Notes: generated by a model from the sequence alone, not told the origin. 13,406 bases of DNA from JANOBJ01 sp031411575 (GCA_031411575.1 JANOBJ010000200.1:1-13406); one strand, 5' to 3'. Shown: positions 1-6,870, numbered from the stretch's first letter. Program-made: numbers and translations.

Positions 1-2
1 CG

Positions 3-575
3 GCGCCCGCCAGCCACGCGTTCACCGTGGGTATCACGGCGGGCACCCAGGCGCTGTTCCTGCAGGTGGGGGTCGGCACCATGACGGGCGGGCGCTTCAA
101 TGCGGGCGGCGTGCCGGGCAACAACGCCACCATCAACCGCGTCACGGTGACAGTCCCCGCCGCCAATCTGGGCGGCGGCACACGCGCCATGACCACCGAC
201 AGCACCGTCACCGCCAGCCCGTACGACGGCTTTGCGTTCTGCGCGGTGCCGTCGCAGGTGTATGTGGGCGGCTTCTACCGCACGCCCGGCGCCGCGGCCA
301 ACGCCACCCTGAGCGCCACGGCGCCGGTTTCGCTGGTCAATGCCACCGGCAACACGATTCCATTCAACACGGTGTCGTGGATCTCCGGCGGCGCGGGCGA
401 CGCGACCCCGACCATCCCCAGCGGCACGTTTGTGGGGGGTTCGGCGCAAACCCTGCTGGGCGTGGCGCGCAACACCTGGTTTGAGAGCTGCCTGCAGTTC
501 AACTACGCCAACACCCAGCTGGTGCCCTCAGGCACTTTCACCGGCCGGGTCAGCTACACCTTGACGGCGCCCTGA
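3..575 (+). CDS. Secreted pilin-like beta-sandwich protein, 5' end outside the window
   Basis: The open frame runs in from the left edge, so the true start is missing. The first visible residues, APASHA followed by FTVGIT, look like the end of a signal peptide with cleavage after SHA. A GTG at 27 could serve as a start but would discard this context. The rest is rich in Gly, Ala, Thr, Asn and Val with alternating beta strands. Two cysteines, at codons 240-242 and 489-491, could form a disulfide. The C-terminus PSGTFTGRVSYTLTAP resembles the closing strand of Csu-type and other chaperone-assembled subunits (GTYTGxVTYTL). The stop is followed by GC and then the ATG of the next gene, so the two are probably translationally coupled. 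I infer a surface-structure subunit exported by Sec and handled by the chaperone encoded downstream. I do not recognise a named family; the secreted beta-rich nature is clear, the pilin role is not. Confidence 0.7.
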   Translation, partial: APASHAFTVGITAGTQALFLQVGVGTMTGGRFNAGGVPGNNATINRVTVTVPAANLGGGTRAMTTDSTVTASPYDGFAFCAVPSQVYVGGFYRTPGAAANATLSATAPVSLVNATGNTIPFNTVSWISGGAGDATPTIPSGTFVGGSAQTLLGVARNTWFESCLQFNYANTQLVPSGTFTGRVSYTLTAP

Positions 576-577
576 GC

Positions 578-1060
578 ATGAACACCGTGTTGCCGGCGGC
601 TCGCCGATGGTCTTTGGTCGCGGTTCTGGCCGCCGCGCTGTTCGGCGCTGCCGGTGCTGGCGCCGCCACCACGCGGGTGGATGACAGCGGCACCGTGGTC
701 AGCCAGGGCGTGGTGCCGATGCGCTGGAAGCAGTTGGTGCCCGGGCGCGGCGCCGACCATTCGGTGGAAGCCGGCGTGCGCGTGGCGCTGCGGCTCAACC
801 TGGCCCGCTGGCTCAACCAGCCCGTGCGCCTGTACATGGCGCTCGCGCCGGCCGCGGGCGAACCGGTGTTTGCATCCTGGCGTACCCAGGGTCGGCTGCT
901 GCCGGGCGCGCTGCGCTCGGGCGGGCGGACCCTGGTGTTTGACGGTGTGGCCAACGCGGCGACGCTGGAAGAAACGCTGGACCTGACCCTCCGGACCGAC
1001 GGCCGCGCCCTGGTGGCGCCGCAATCCCTGCAGTTTTACTTCGAGGTGGACACCCCATGA
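578..1060 (+). CDS. Small secreted protein of a chaperone-linked surface cluster
   Basis: This encodes a 160-residue protein of unrecognised family. Residues 1-29 form a signal peptide: Arg9 and Arg10, a hydrophobic run, then cleavage near AGAGA before ATTRV. The mature part is predicted beta-rich, with a central SWRTQGRLLPGALRSGG turn and a final strand LQFYFEVDTP like the last strand of a fimbrial subunit. The start lies two bases after the upstream stop with no clear Shine-Dalgarno sequence, which points to translational coupling. The end overlaps the chaperone start as ATGA (1057-1060). Placement between a pilin-like gene and a periplasmic chaperone suggests a minor subunit, tip protein or accessory factor that is also a chaperone client. 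No transmembrane segment is visible beyond the signal. Function is inferred from context only. Confidence 0.72.
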   Translation: MNTVLPAARRWSLVAVLAAALFGAAGAGAATTRVDDSGTVVSQGVVPMRWKQLVPGRGADHSVEAGVRVALRLNLARWLNQPVRLYMALAPAAGEPVFASWRTQGRLLPGALRSGGRTLVFDGVANAATLEETLDLTLRTDGRALVAPQSLQFYFEVDTP

Positions 1061-1896
1061 TGGACCGGCCCCGGACCGCGCCGCGCTGGCGCGCCGTTGT
1101 CTTCGCGCTGGCATCGACTCTGGTTGCCGCGGCGGGCATCTCGCACCCGGCGCGGGCCAGCGAATTCGCACTGGCGGTCTCGCCGCCGCGCTTCGAGCTG
1201 GAGATGAAACCCGGCGAACGCAGCCGCCAGGTGCTCGAAATCACCAATGCGTCAGCAGCGGCGTCGACGTTTGCCGTCAAAACCGCCGACTGGACCTTCG
1301 GCATGGACAACCAGGTCACTTTCCACGAGGAGTTGCGCGACGGCAGCTGCCGCCCATGGGTGGCGGTCGAGCGGCGCGAACTGACGGTGTCGGGCGGGCG
1401 GCCGTATCGCTTCCGCTTTGAAGTCACCACGCCTGCAGACGCCAAGCCCGGCGAGTGCCGATTTGCGATCATGCTGGAAGGGCAAGAGCAGGTCAGCCGT
1501 GCCGACACCGGCCCGGCCATCCCGTTCACCGCTCGCCTGGGCGTGGTGGTGTACGTGGCGATCGGGGGCGCTGCGCCCGATCTGAACGTGGTCGGCGCCG
1601 GCGTTCAGACCATCAACGGCCTGCCCACGCCGGTGCTGCAGGTGCGCAACAGCGGCAACGCCCATGGCCGGCTGGCGGGTTTTTTGTCGGGCACCGATGC
1701 GGCTAACACCGCGCTTGAATTCGCCCCCGGCACCCTGCCGATCCTGCCGGGCGAGACCCGCAACATCCCGCTCACGGCCTCCAAGCCCGGCGACCCCGAG
1801 ACGGCCGTGGCGGTGCGGTTCCCGGTGACGGTGCGCGGCAAGCTGGAGTGGGGCAAGGGCCAGACGCAAACCGTGGAGCAGCGCTTCTCGCCATGA
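1057..1896 (+). CDS. Periplasmic pilus-assembly chaperone (PapD/CsuC-like)
   Basis: This is a 279-residue exported protein. Residues 1-35 are a signal peptide ending near ARAS. Domain 1 (about 37-165) begins FALAVSPPRFELEMKPGE, which matches the first strand of PapD-type chaperones. Arg45 is at about the position of the conserved subunit-anchoring arginine. Cys98 (DGSCRPW) and Cys134 (PGECRF) probably form a disulfide, and LGVVVYVAIG (161-170) resembles the chaperone G1 strand. Domain 2 (about 174-279) is a second Ig-like beta domain. It is somewhat longer than classical chaperones (about 230-250). Such proteins bind unfolded subunits by donor-strand complementation and deliver them to an outer-membrane usher. 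The start is ATG 1057, overlapping the upstream TGA, with GAGGT about nine bases ahead; the codon at 1060 is also ATG. The stop overlaps the next start as ATGA (1893-1896), tying the chaperone to the barrel protein. Confidence 0.8.
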   Translation: MMDRPRTAPRWRAVVFALASTLVAAAGISHPARASEFALAVSPPRFELEMKPGERSRQVLEITNASAAASTFAVKTADWTFGMDNQVTFHEELRDGSCRPWVAVERRELTVSGGRPYRFRFEVTTPADAKPGECRFAIMLEGQEQVSRADTGPAIPFTARLGVVVYVAIGGAAPDLNVVGAGVQTINGLPTPVLQVRNSGNAHGRLAGFLSGTDAANTALEFAPGTLPILPGETRNIPLTASKPGDPETAVAVRFPVTVRGKLEWGKGQTQTVEQRFSP

Positions 1897-4073
1897 AGCG
1901 ACCTGCCCACCCGAGCCATCCCCGCCCTGCGCTGACCGAAACTTGTTCCCGGCTTAGGCGCTGTGCCGGGCTGCTTGCGCTGGCTGGGCTGACTTTCGGC
2001 CTGGCAACGGCGCCGGCGATGGCCCAGACACCGGCGCCGCCGGGCGCCCGCCTGCCCGTTACCGTGGCGCCAACCGCCGCCAACGGCACCCCGACCTACG
2101 TCGACCGCGTGATGGAGGGCCCGCTGCCCGCCGACGACGGCCTTGAACTGAAAGCCAGCGACTACAACGCCGGCGGCTGGCCGCGCAGCTGGCACATCGA
2201 CTACTCGGTGTTCAGCCAGCGCGGCGCGTCCCAGACCCGCTCGCGCGCCATCGGGCTCGGCGGTTTTCTGGACACGCCCAACCATGGCGCGTGGTCGGCC
2301 AATGCCAATCTGGTCGAGCAGCGGCTGGACGCATCGGGTGCCGCGACCAAGGACACGGCCAGCACCTGGCGCATCGACCAGCGCGCCCTGCCGCTGGACG
2401 GCGGCTGGCGCGCCAACCACGCGGCAGGCGACATCAACACCGGCAGCGTGCCCATCGCCCGCGGCCTGGGGCGGGTGATGCTGCCCTCAACCCCGATTCG
2501 CGGCCTGGGCGGGCAGTGGTACCTGGCGGACGCAACCGACCTGAACGCCGCCGTCGGCCGCTCGGGCGTGTTCAGCGGGCTCGATCTGGCCGGCTTTGAA
2601 CCCACGCGCGGGCGCATCGCGTCGCTCGGTGGCCAGATGCGCTTGCCCCTGGGCCGCGCCAATGGCTCGGGTGGGGGCTCCCGCACAGACGCGGCTGTCC
2701 AGCTGATCGACGGGCGCGACATCGCCGATGGCGCGGGCAGCAGCGGCACGCTGGACACCCGCGCCCTGTGGGCGGCGCTGGCCTGGGAGGGCGCTGCCCC
2801 GTGGGCAGACAGTCTGGCGCCCGGATCGACCCCGCCGGCCGAGCGGCTGGGCGGCCTGCGGCTGCAGGGCAATGTGGTGCACAGCACCAGCAACACCACG
2901 AATGGTGGCCTGACCCCCGGCAGCGGCTCTGCCAATGGACTGTGGGCCGACGCCGCCTGGCGCACCGAGCGCTGGCGCAACACAGCCGGGCTGTTCCGGT
3001 TCGAGCCCAACCTGCGCTGGGGCACGTCGGTACTGGCCAGCGACCTGCAAGGCGTGTACTGGCAGGCCGACACGGCCACGCGGCAGTGGCAGGCGGGCTT
3101 CACCACCGAACTCAGCGACCGCGTGAGCGGCACCGGACTGGGCACCGGCTCGGGCCGCAGTGCGTTTGTCAACGTCAACGGCCGCTACCGGCTCGACACC
3201 CGCGACTCACTCGGCGCCGCGCTCAGCCTGCGCGCCCTCACCAGCCCCGGCCAGGCGCTGCAACTGACCTGGGACCGTGCCAGCGACTGGGGCCAGACCC
3301 AGTGGCGCGGCGACTATGCCAACACCGGCGGCAGCCGCACCGCCCGGCTCGGGGTGGACCAGACCTGGCCGCTGGTCCGGCCGGCGTCGTTCACCACCTC
3401 GCTCGCATGGGAGCGGGTGGCCGGTGGCGCGGCGCCCTCCACCGGCTGGGTCTGGGGGCTGCTGGGCACGGTGTCGCCGTTTGCGCAGTGGTCGGTGGAC
3501 GCCTCGCTGCGCGGCGCCCGGCGCAGCGACGGCGCCGAGTCGCTGAACGCCAATGTGGGCCTGGGCTGGCAGTCGTTCACCGGCTGGTCATTGTCACTTC
3601 GCTACACCGAATCGCGCGGCCAGGAGCCGCTGTCCACCTTGGTCGTGTCGGCCCTGACGGCGGCCAGCCTGCCGGTCGTGGCGGCGACGCCGACCAGCCG
3701 CAGCGTGCAGTTGCTGGTGCGCTACGAGGAGCGCGCCGGCACCGCAACCGCCCCGCTGGGCGGCTTGCCCGGCACCGGCGCTGGCTCGCTGAGCGGCCTG
3801 GTGTTCTTTGATGCCGACGCCAATGGCCGGCGCGAAGCGACCGAAGCCGGCGTGCCGGGCGTGACCGTGGTGCTGGACCGCCGTTTTGTGACGCGCACCG
3901 ACGCGCAGGGCCGCTACGCCTTCCCGGCGGTGGCGGCCGGCGAGCACCTGGTGGAGATTTCGCCCGACAACGTGCCGCTGCCCTGGAGCCCGGCGCAGCG
4001 CGACCCGGTCAAGACCACGGTGCTGGTGCGCCAGGGCGCGACGCAGGATTTCGCGGTGCAGCGCGACCGCTGA
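1893..4073 (+). CDS. Predicted outer-membrane beta-barrel with C-terminal SdrD_B-like domain; usher analogue
   Basis: This encodes 726 residues. ATG 1893 overlaps the chaperone stop and gives a good signal peptide (Arg-rich n-region, hydrophobic core at 25-40, AMA before Q). The frame is open further upstream, but that adds 15 non-signal residues. Residues about 95-630 are a succession of amphipathic strands with aromatic girdles (for example WRNTAGLFRFEPNLRWG and GWSLSLRYTES), typical of an outer-membrane barrel. An N-terminal motif, GDINTGSVPIARGLGR, then LPSTPIRGLGG, recalls the early barrel of usher-like proteins. Residues about 632-726 form an SdrD_B/transthyretin-like fold: GLVFFDADANGRREATEAGV, a candidate Ca-binding Asp/Asn loop, then TDAQGRYAFPAVAAGEHLVEI. 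Position after a chaperone and two secreted beta proteins suggests the export or assembly pore. It is shorter than typical ushers (about 800 or more), and I do not see standard plug and N-terminal domain signatures. An alternative is an outer-membrane anchor or adhesin. Confidence 0.7.
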   Translation: MKRPAHPSHPRPALTETCSRLRRCAGLLALAGLTFGLATAPAMAQTPAPPGARLPVTVAPTAANGTPTYVDRVMEGPLPADDGLELKASDYNAGGWPRSWHIDYSVFSQRGASQTRSRAIGLGGFLDTPNHGAWSANANLVEQRLDASGAATKDTASTWRIDQRALPLDGGWRANHAAGDINTGSVPIARGLGRVMLPSTPIRGLGGQWYLADATDLNAAVGRSGVFSGLDLAGFEPTRGRIASLGGQMRLPLGRANGSGGGSRTDAAVQLIDGRDIADGAGSSGTLDTRALWAALAWEGAAPWADSLAPGSTPPAERLGGLRLQGNVVHSTSNTTNGGLTPGSGSANGLWADAAWRTERWRNTAGLFRFEPNLRWGTSVLASDLQGVYWQADTATRQWQAGFTTELSDRVSGTGLGTGSGRSAFVNVNGRYRLDTRDSLGAALSLRALTSPGQALQLTWDRASDWGQTQWRGDYANTGGSRTARLGVDQTWPLVRPASFTTSLAWERVAGGAAPSTGWVWGLLGTVSPFAQWSVDASLRGARRSDGAESLNANVGLGWQSFTGWSLSLRYTESRGQEPLSTLVVSALTAASLPVVAATPTSRSVQLLVRYEERAGTATAPLGGLPGTGAGSLSGLVFFDADANGRREATEAGVPGVTVVLDRRFVTRTDAQGRYAFPAVAAGEHLVEISPDNVPLPWSPAQRDPVKTTVLVRQGATQDFAVQRDR

Positions 4074-4087
4074 CGGCCTGCCGCCAT

Positions 4088-5131
4088 CTACTTCGGCTGC
4101 GCTTCGACTTCCTTCTGCCAGCGGTCCACCAGCCGACGCCGCTCGGCTGCCTTGCCGTATTTCTCGAAGTCGTACTTGACCAGGCGCACGGTGTCGATGC
4201 CGGGGATGCGCGGGTCGGGCTTGAAAGTCTTGTTGGCGGGCACCTGCAGGCTGTTGGCGCGCGCACCGATCTGCTGGCCGGCCGGGCTCATCAGCCAGTC
4301 GTAGTAGCGTTTCGCGTCGGCCGGGTTGCGCGCGCCCTTGACCAGCGCAATGCCGCCGATCTCGTAACCCGTGCCCTCGCACGGCGCGGCCGACTGCACC
4401 GGGAACTTGTTGGTGACGCGCTCGTTGTCAAAGCCGAAGATGAAGCTCACGCCGATGCCCACCTCGCCCTTGGCCACGTTGCGCGCCTGCGCCTGGCCGC
4501 TGCGCGTGTACTGCGTCACGTTCTTGTGGAGCTTCTTGAGGTAATCAAACGCCGCGTCTTCACCCATCAGCTGCACCAGGCCGGCCACGATGGTGTAGGC
4601 CGTGCCGCTGGAGGCGGGGTGCGACATCTCGATTTCGCCCTTGTAGCGCGCATCCAGCAGGTCTTTCCAGCATTTGGGGGCGGGCAGGTTCTTTTTCTTG
4701 AGCACCTCTTCGTTCCAGCCGAAGCCGATGGCGCTGGTGTAGAACCCGCCCACGAAGTTCTGGCTCATCGCGTACTGGCGCACCGCCCAGCCGTGCAGGT
4801 CAGCCAGGTAGGCCGGGCGGTAAGCTTCCAGCAGGCCCACTTCGGCCGCCTGGTAGTACGGGTCGCCGGTGCCGCCCCACCAGAGGTCGGTCTTGGGATT
4901 GGCCGCCTCGGCGCGCAACTGCGCCTGCGCTTCTCCGGTCGGCTTGTGCGACTGGTTCACGCGAATGCCGGTGGCGCGGGTGAATTCCTGGGCCGCCAGT
5001 TCGCACCAGGGACGGTCGGTGCTGCAAATCGCGTTGACCGTGCCCTGAGAGCCCGTTTGAGCATGAATAGTGCCTGCGGTGCACGCCAGCAGGACATATA
5101 GTGCTATTGATTTAGTAGCATTCAAAATCAT
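4088..5131 (-). CDS. ABC transporter extracellular solute-binding protein (family 1, AfuA/FbpA/PhnS-like)
   Basis: This is a 347-residue periplasmic binding protein. I chose ATG 5131 because it starts directly with a signal peptide (MILNATKSIALYVLLACTAG, cleavage after IHA before QTG) and has GAGG about ten bases upstream. The frame extends to a GTG at 5173 but only adds 14 charged residues. Family features include TDLWWGGTGDPYYQAAEVGL, SHPASSGTAYTIV, APCEGTGYEIGGIALVKGA and KRYYDWLMSPAGQQIGA, which place it among binding proteins for Fe(III), 2-aminoethylphosphonate, polyamines and similar ligands. Cysteines in CSTDRPWC and in KCW/PCEG may pair. The ligand cannot be read from sequence. No permease or ATPase gene lies beside it: downstream (4073) is the convergent end of the barrel gene, upstream is vapC. 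It is therefore an orphan binding protein, perhaps serving a transporter elsewhere. The signal-peptide DNA contains a GCTA palindrome (see the repeat at 5103). Confidence 0.85.
   Translation of the reverse strand: MILNATKSIALYVLLACTAGTIHAQTGSQGTVNAICSTDRPWCELAAQEFTRATGIRVNQSHKPTGEAQAQLRAEAANPKTDLWWGGTGDPYYQAAEVGLLEAYRPAYLADLHGWAVRQYAMSQNFVGGFYTSAIGFGWNEEVLKKKNLPAPKCWKDLLDARYKGEIEMSHPASSGTAYTIVAGLVQLMGEDAAFDYLKKLHKNVTQYTRSGQAQARNVAKGEVGIGVSFIFGFDNERVTNKFPVQSAAPCEGTGYEIGGIALVKGARNPADAKRYYDWLMSPAGQQIGARANSLQVPANKTFKPDPRIPGIDTVRLVKYDFEKYGKAAERRRLVDRWQKEVEAQPK
5103..5119. repeat. GCTA-N9-TAGC palindromic repeat, copy 1 (inside the signal-peptide coding region)
   Basis: The sequence GCTATTGATTTAGTAGC, flanked by T and A to give TGCTA...TAGCA, is an imperfect inverted repeat. 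It matches the copy at 6871-6887 at 13 of 17 positions with identical spacing. It is AT-rich within GC-rich DNA and lies in codons 2-7 or so of the binding-protein gene. I recall similar short palindromes as multicopy elements in Comamonadaceae genomes; this is unverified. Confidence 0.55.
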
Positions 5132-5186
5132 GGACGGCCTCAAGGGTGGGGTGGCACACCGCCGCATTGTCACACCGGCGGCACGC

Positions 5187-5717
5187 TCAGGTCGTGGTCA
5201 GAACCATGCATTGCGGCAACGCGAAGCGCTGAAAGTCGGCGTCAAACGTGACCAGCCGCAGCCCGGATGATTGCGCCAGCGCGGCCAGGTAGGCGTCGGT
5301 CCACAGGCGTGCGGGCAGGTCGGTGGCACTGACCAGCGCGCGCAAATGGGTGTCGCAATCGTCCGGCTCGGCCAGCAGCCCGACGCCCGGCACCGCCCGG
5401 AACTGCTCGTACAGCGCCCAGGCCCCGTCCAGCCGCAGCGCGCCGGCGCCCACCACCCTGGGCTGGCACAGCAGGCGCACCAGCCCCAGCATGGTCACGC
5501 GACAAAACCACAGGGCGCTGACGCCGGCGGCCTGCGCCTCGGCCCGGTAGCGCCGGGCGGCGCCGTGGTGCGGATGCTCCTGCACCGCCAGCGCCAGCCA
5601 GACGTTGATGTCGGGCAGGTCGCCACCCGAGCCGCCCGGGCGCGGCAGCCAGCCCAGGGCAGGTGCCTCGCGCGCCAGTTGGGCCGGGGACGGGACCGGC
5701 GGGTTATAGAGCGTCAT
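5187..5717 (-). CDS. vapC: PIN-domain ribonuclease toxin, VapC family
   Basis: This encodes 176 residues. The PIN core starts at LPDINVWLALAVQEHPHHGA with metal-binding Asp36. It continues through ALWFCRVTMLGLVRLL, characteristic of one VapC subfamily, and ends with WTDAYLAALA (Asp141) and VTFDADF (Asp159, Asp161). These acidic residues would coordinate Mg2+/Mn2+ in an RNase that cleaves tRNA or rRNA when free of antitoxin. Relatives usually start one or two residues before the LPDxNV strand, so the first 33 residues, rich in Pro and Gly, are an unusual N-terminal extension. ATG 5717 is the only ATG ahead of the core. An internal CTG or similar start cannot be excluded, and no good Shine-Dalgarno sequence precedes 5717. 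It begins 42 bases after the vapB stop on the same strand, the normal antitoxin-toxin order. The next gene in the same direction starts 55 bases beyond its stop. Confidence 0.82.
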   Translation of the reverse strand: MTLYNPPVPSPAQLAREAPALGWLPRPGGSGGDLPDINVWLALAVQEHPHHGAARRYRAEAQAAGVSALWFCRVTMLGLVRLLCQPRVVGAGALRLDGAWALYEQFRAVPGVGLLAEPDDCDTHLRALVSATDLPARLWTDAYLAALAQSSGLRLVTFDADFQRFALPQCMVLTTT

Positions 5718-5759
5718 TGGCGGGCCATGAATGCGCCATGGGGGCGCCGTGCCGGGGCA

Positions 5760-6005
5760 TCAGGGCGCGTCGTCCAGCAGTTCGCTCAGGCGGGCATTGC
5801 TGAATTCGGCGGCGGGCAGTGCCATCGGGGCGCCCAGCCGCACGCTGGGCAGCACCGGTGCCGCCGCATCGCTGGACGGCGGCGGCGCCAGCAGGCCACG
5901 CTCGATCAGCGCCAGCACCAGATCGCGCAGGCTGGTGCCTTCCAGCGCGGCGCGCGCCTTCAGGTGCCGGAACAGCGGATCGGGAAAATCAAGACTGGTA
6001 CGCAT
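5760..6005 (-). CDS. vapB: VapB-type ribbon-helix-helix antitoxin
   Basis: This 81-residue protein begins MRTSLDFPDPLFRHLKARAA and continues EGTSLRDLVLALIERGL: a beta strand, then two helices, as in ribbon-helix-helix DNA-binding antitoxins. The C-terminal half (about 40-81: Pro/Ala-rich, then AEFSNARLSELLDDAP) would be the flexible part that wraps and inhibits the toxin. I chose ATG 6005. A TTG at 6023 in the same frame would add MHKNAN, but those codons are the inverted repeat and -10 region, and starting at 6005 puts the ribbon strand at the very N-terminus, as usual in the family. From context it neutralises VapC and, with it, represses its own promoter. It lies 52 bases downstream of the rluF stop on the same strand. 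Confidence 0.78.
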   Translation of the reverse strand: MRTSLDFPDPLFRHLKARAALEGTSLRDLVLALIERGLLAPPPSSDAAAPVLPSVRLGAPMALPAAEFSNARLSELLDDAP

Positions 6006-6006
6006 A

Positions 6007-6040
6007 TTTGCATTTTTATGCAAAGCTGCCTTTCCGTCAA
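6007..6040 (-). promoter_or_regulatory. vapBC promoter with operator palindrome; probable leaderless start
   Basis: On the minus strand there is TTGACG (6040-6035), a 16-base spacer and TAAAAA (6018-6013). Transcription would then start at 6006 or 6005, and 6005 is the A of the vapB ATG, so the mRNA is predicted to be leaderless. A perfect inverted repeat, TTTGCAT-TTTT-ATGCAAA (6007-6024), covers the -10 and reaches the start site. That is the expected place for a VapB or VapBC autorepressor operator. A weaker alternative is a TTG start at 6023 behind AAAGG. Confidence 0.6.
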
Positions 6041-6057
6041 TCCTTTGGCGCAGCCAC

Positions 6058-6861
6058 TCAAAACCGCTCGAACGGCCCCAGATAGCGCCACTGCCCCACA
6101 GGCAGCTGCCCCAGCAGCACCTGGCCGATGCGGATGCGCTTCAAGCCCACCACCTTCAGCCCCACCAACTCGCACATGCGGCGAATCTGGCGTTTCTTGC
6201 CTTCGCGCAACACGATGCGCAGCTGCTCCTCGTTTTGCCAGCTCACCTGCGCGGGTTTGAGCGGCTGGCCGTCCAGCACCAGGCCGTGGCGCAGCCGCGC
6301 CAGCTGCTCGCGCGGGAAACTGGCCTGGGTATTGATCGCCACCGGGCCGAACTGCACCCGCACCAGGTATTCCTTTTCCACCTCGGAGTCTTCGCCGATC
6401 AGCTGGCGCGCAATGCGCCCGTCCTGGGTGAAGACGATCAGCCCGACCGAATCAATGTCGAGCCGCCCCGCCGGCGCCAGCCCGCGCAACTGCTGCGGCA
6501 CGAATCGCACCCCATTGCGGCCCGCCGTGGCAGGGTGCAGCGGGTCGCCGCGCCAGTGGGATTGCGGGCCGATCAGCGACACCGCCGGCTCGTGGCCGTC
6601 TTCGGCCTGCGCGCTGACGTAGCCCATGGGCTTATGCAACAGGATGGTGACGCGCTGCTGCTGCTCGCCCTGCGCCAGTCGGTCCACGGTGATCTTCGCG
6701 TCGGGCGTGACCTGCATGCCCATCTGCGCCGTCTCGCCGTTGACCTTGACCCAGCCGCGCTCGATCCACTCGTCGGCCTCGCGCCGCGAACACAGGCCCA
6801 GCTCGGCCATGCGCTTGTTGAGCCGCGCGGTGGCGGCGGGGGTTGGGGCGTTCGATGGCAT
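6058..6861 (-). CDS. rluF: 23S rRNA pseudouridine synthase, RluF-like (RsuA family)
   Basis: This encodes 267 residues. An N-terminal S4 RNA-binding domain (about 13-60, ARLNKRMAELGLCSRREADE) is followed by the RsuA-type catalytic domain. That domain has LLHKPMGYVSAQ (74-85), the catalytic motif AGRLDIDSVGLIVFT with Asp135, EKEYLVRV, and the C-terminal signature EGKKRQIRRMCELVGLKV then LKRIRIG and LPVGQWRYL. RQIRRMCE is the RluF form of this motif; RluB and RsuA differ there. RluF isomerises U2604 of 23S rRNA in E. coli. A segment of about 45 residues between the HKP and GRLD motifs is longer than in E. coli RluF. ATG 6861 was chosen because the S4 domain begins soon after; the frame upstream runs antisense through the regulator gene and is not protein-like. 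It lacks the Lys-rich tail of E. coli RluF. It follows the regulator gene by 49 bases but has its own promoter. Confidence 0.85.
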   Translation of the reverse strand: MPSNAPTPAATARLNKRMAELGLCSRREADEWIERGWVKVNGETAQMGMQVTPDAKITVDRLAQGEQQQRVTILLHKPMGYVSAQAEDGHEPAVSLIGPQSHWRGDPLHPATAGRNGVRFVPQQLRGLAPAGRLDIDSVGLIVFTQDGRIARQLIGEDSEVEKEYLVRVQFGPVAINTQASFPREQLARLRHGLVLDGQPLKPAQVSWQNEEQLRIVLREGKKRQIRRMCELVGLKVVGLKRIRIGQVLLGQLPVGQWRYLGPFERF

Positions 6862-6870
6862 ACAGTGAAT

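Noticed and set aside
2768..3811. A 347-codon frame overlapping the barrel gene on the same strand
   Set aside because: The product is Arg/Gly/Pro/Ala-rich, the usual out-of-frame reading of GC-rich DNA; the barrel frame has a signal peptide and clear strands.
4074..4087. Possible bidirectional terminator between the convergent barrel and binding-protein genes
   Set aside because: Only 14 bases separate the stops and I see no hairpin followed by a T-run on either strand.
5155..5186. GC-rich hairpin (CCGCC/GGCGG) between vapC and the binding-protein gene
   Set aside because: The stem is short with a loop of about 13 bases and no T-run follows, so it is not a convincing intrinsic terminator.
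5271..6260. Long plus-strand frames across vapB, vapC and the rluF end (also 5731-6903)
   Set aside because: They are antisense to genes with recognisable PIN, ribbon-helix-helix and pseudouridine synthase motifs and show none of their own.
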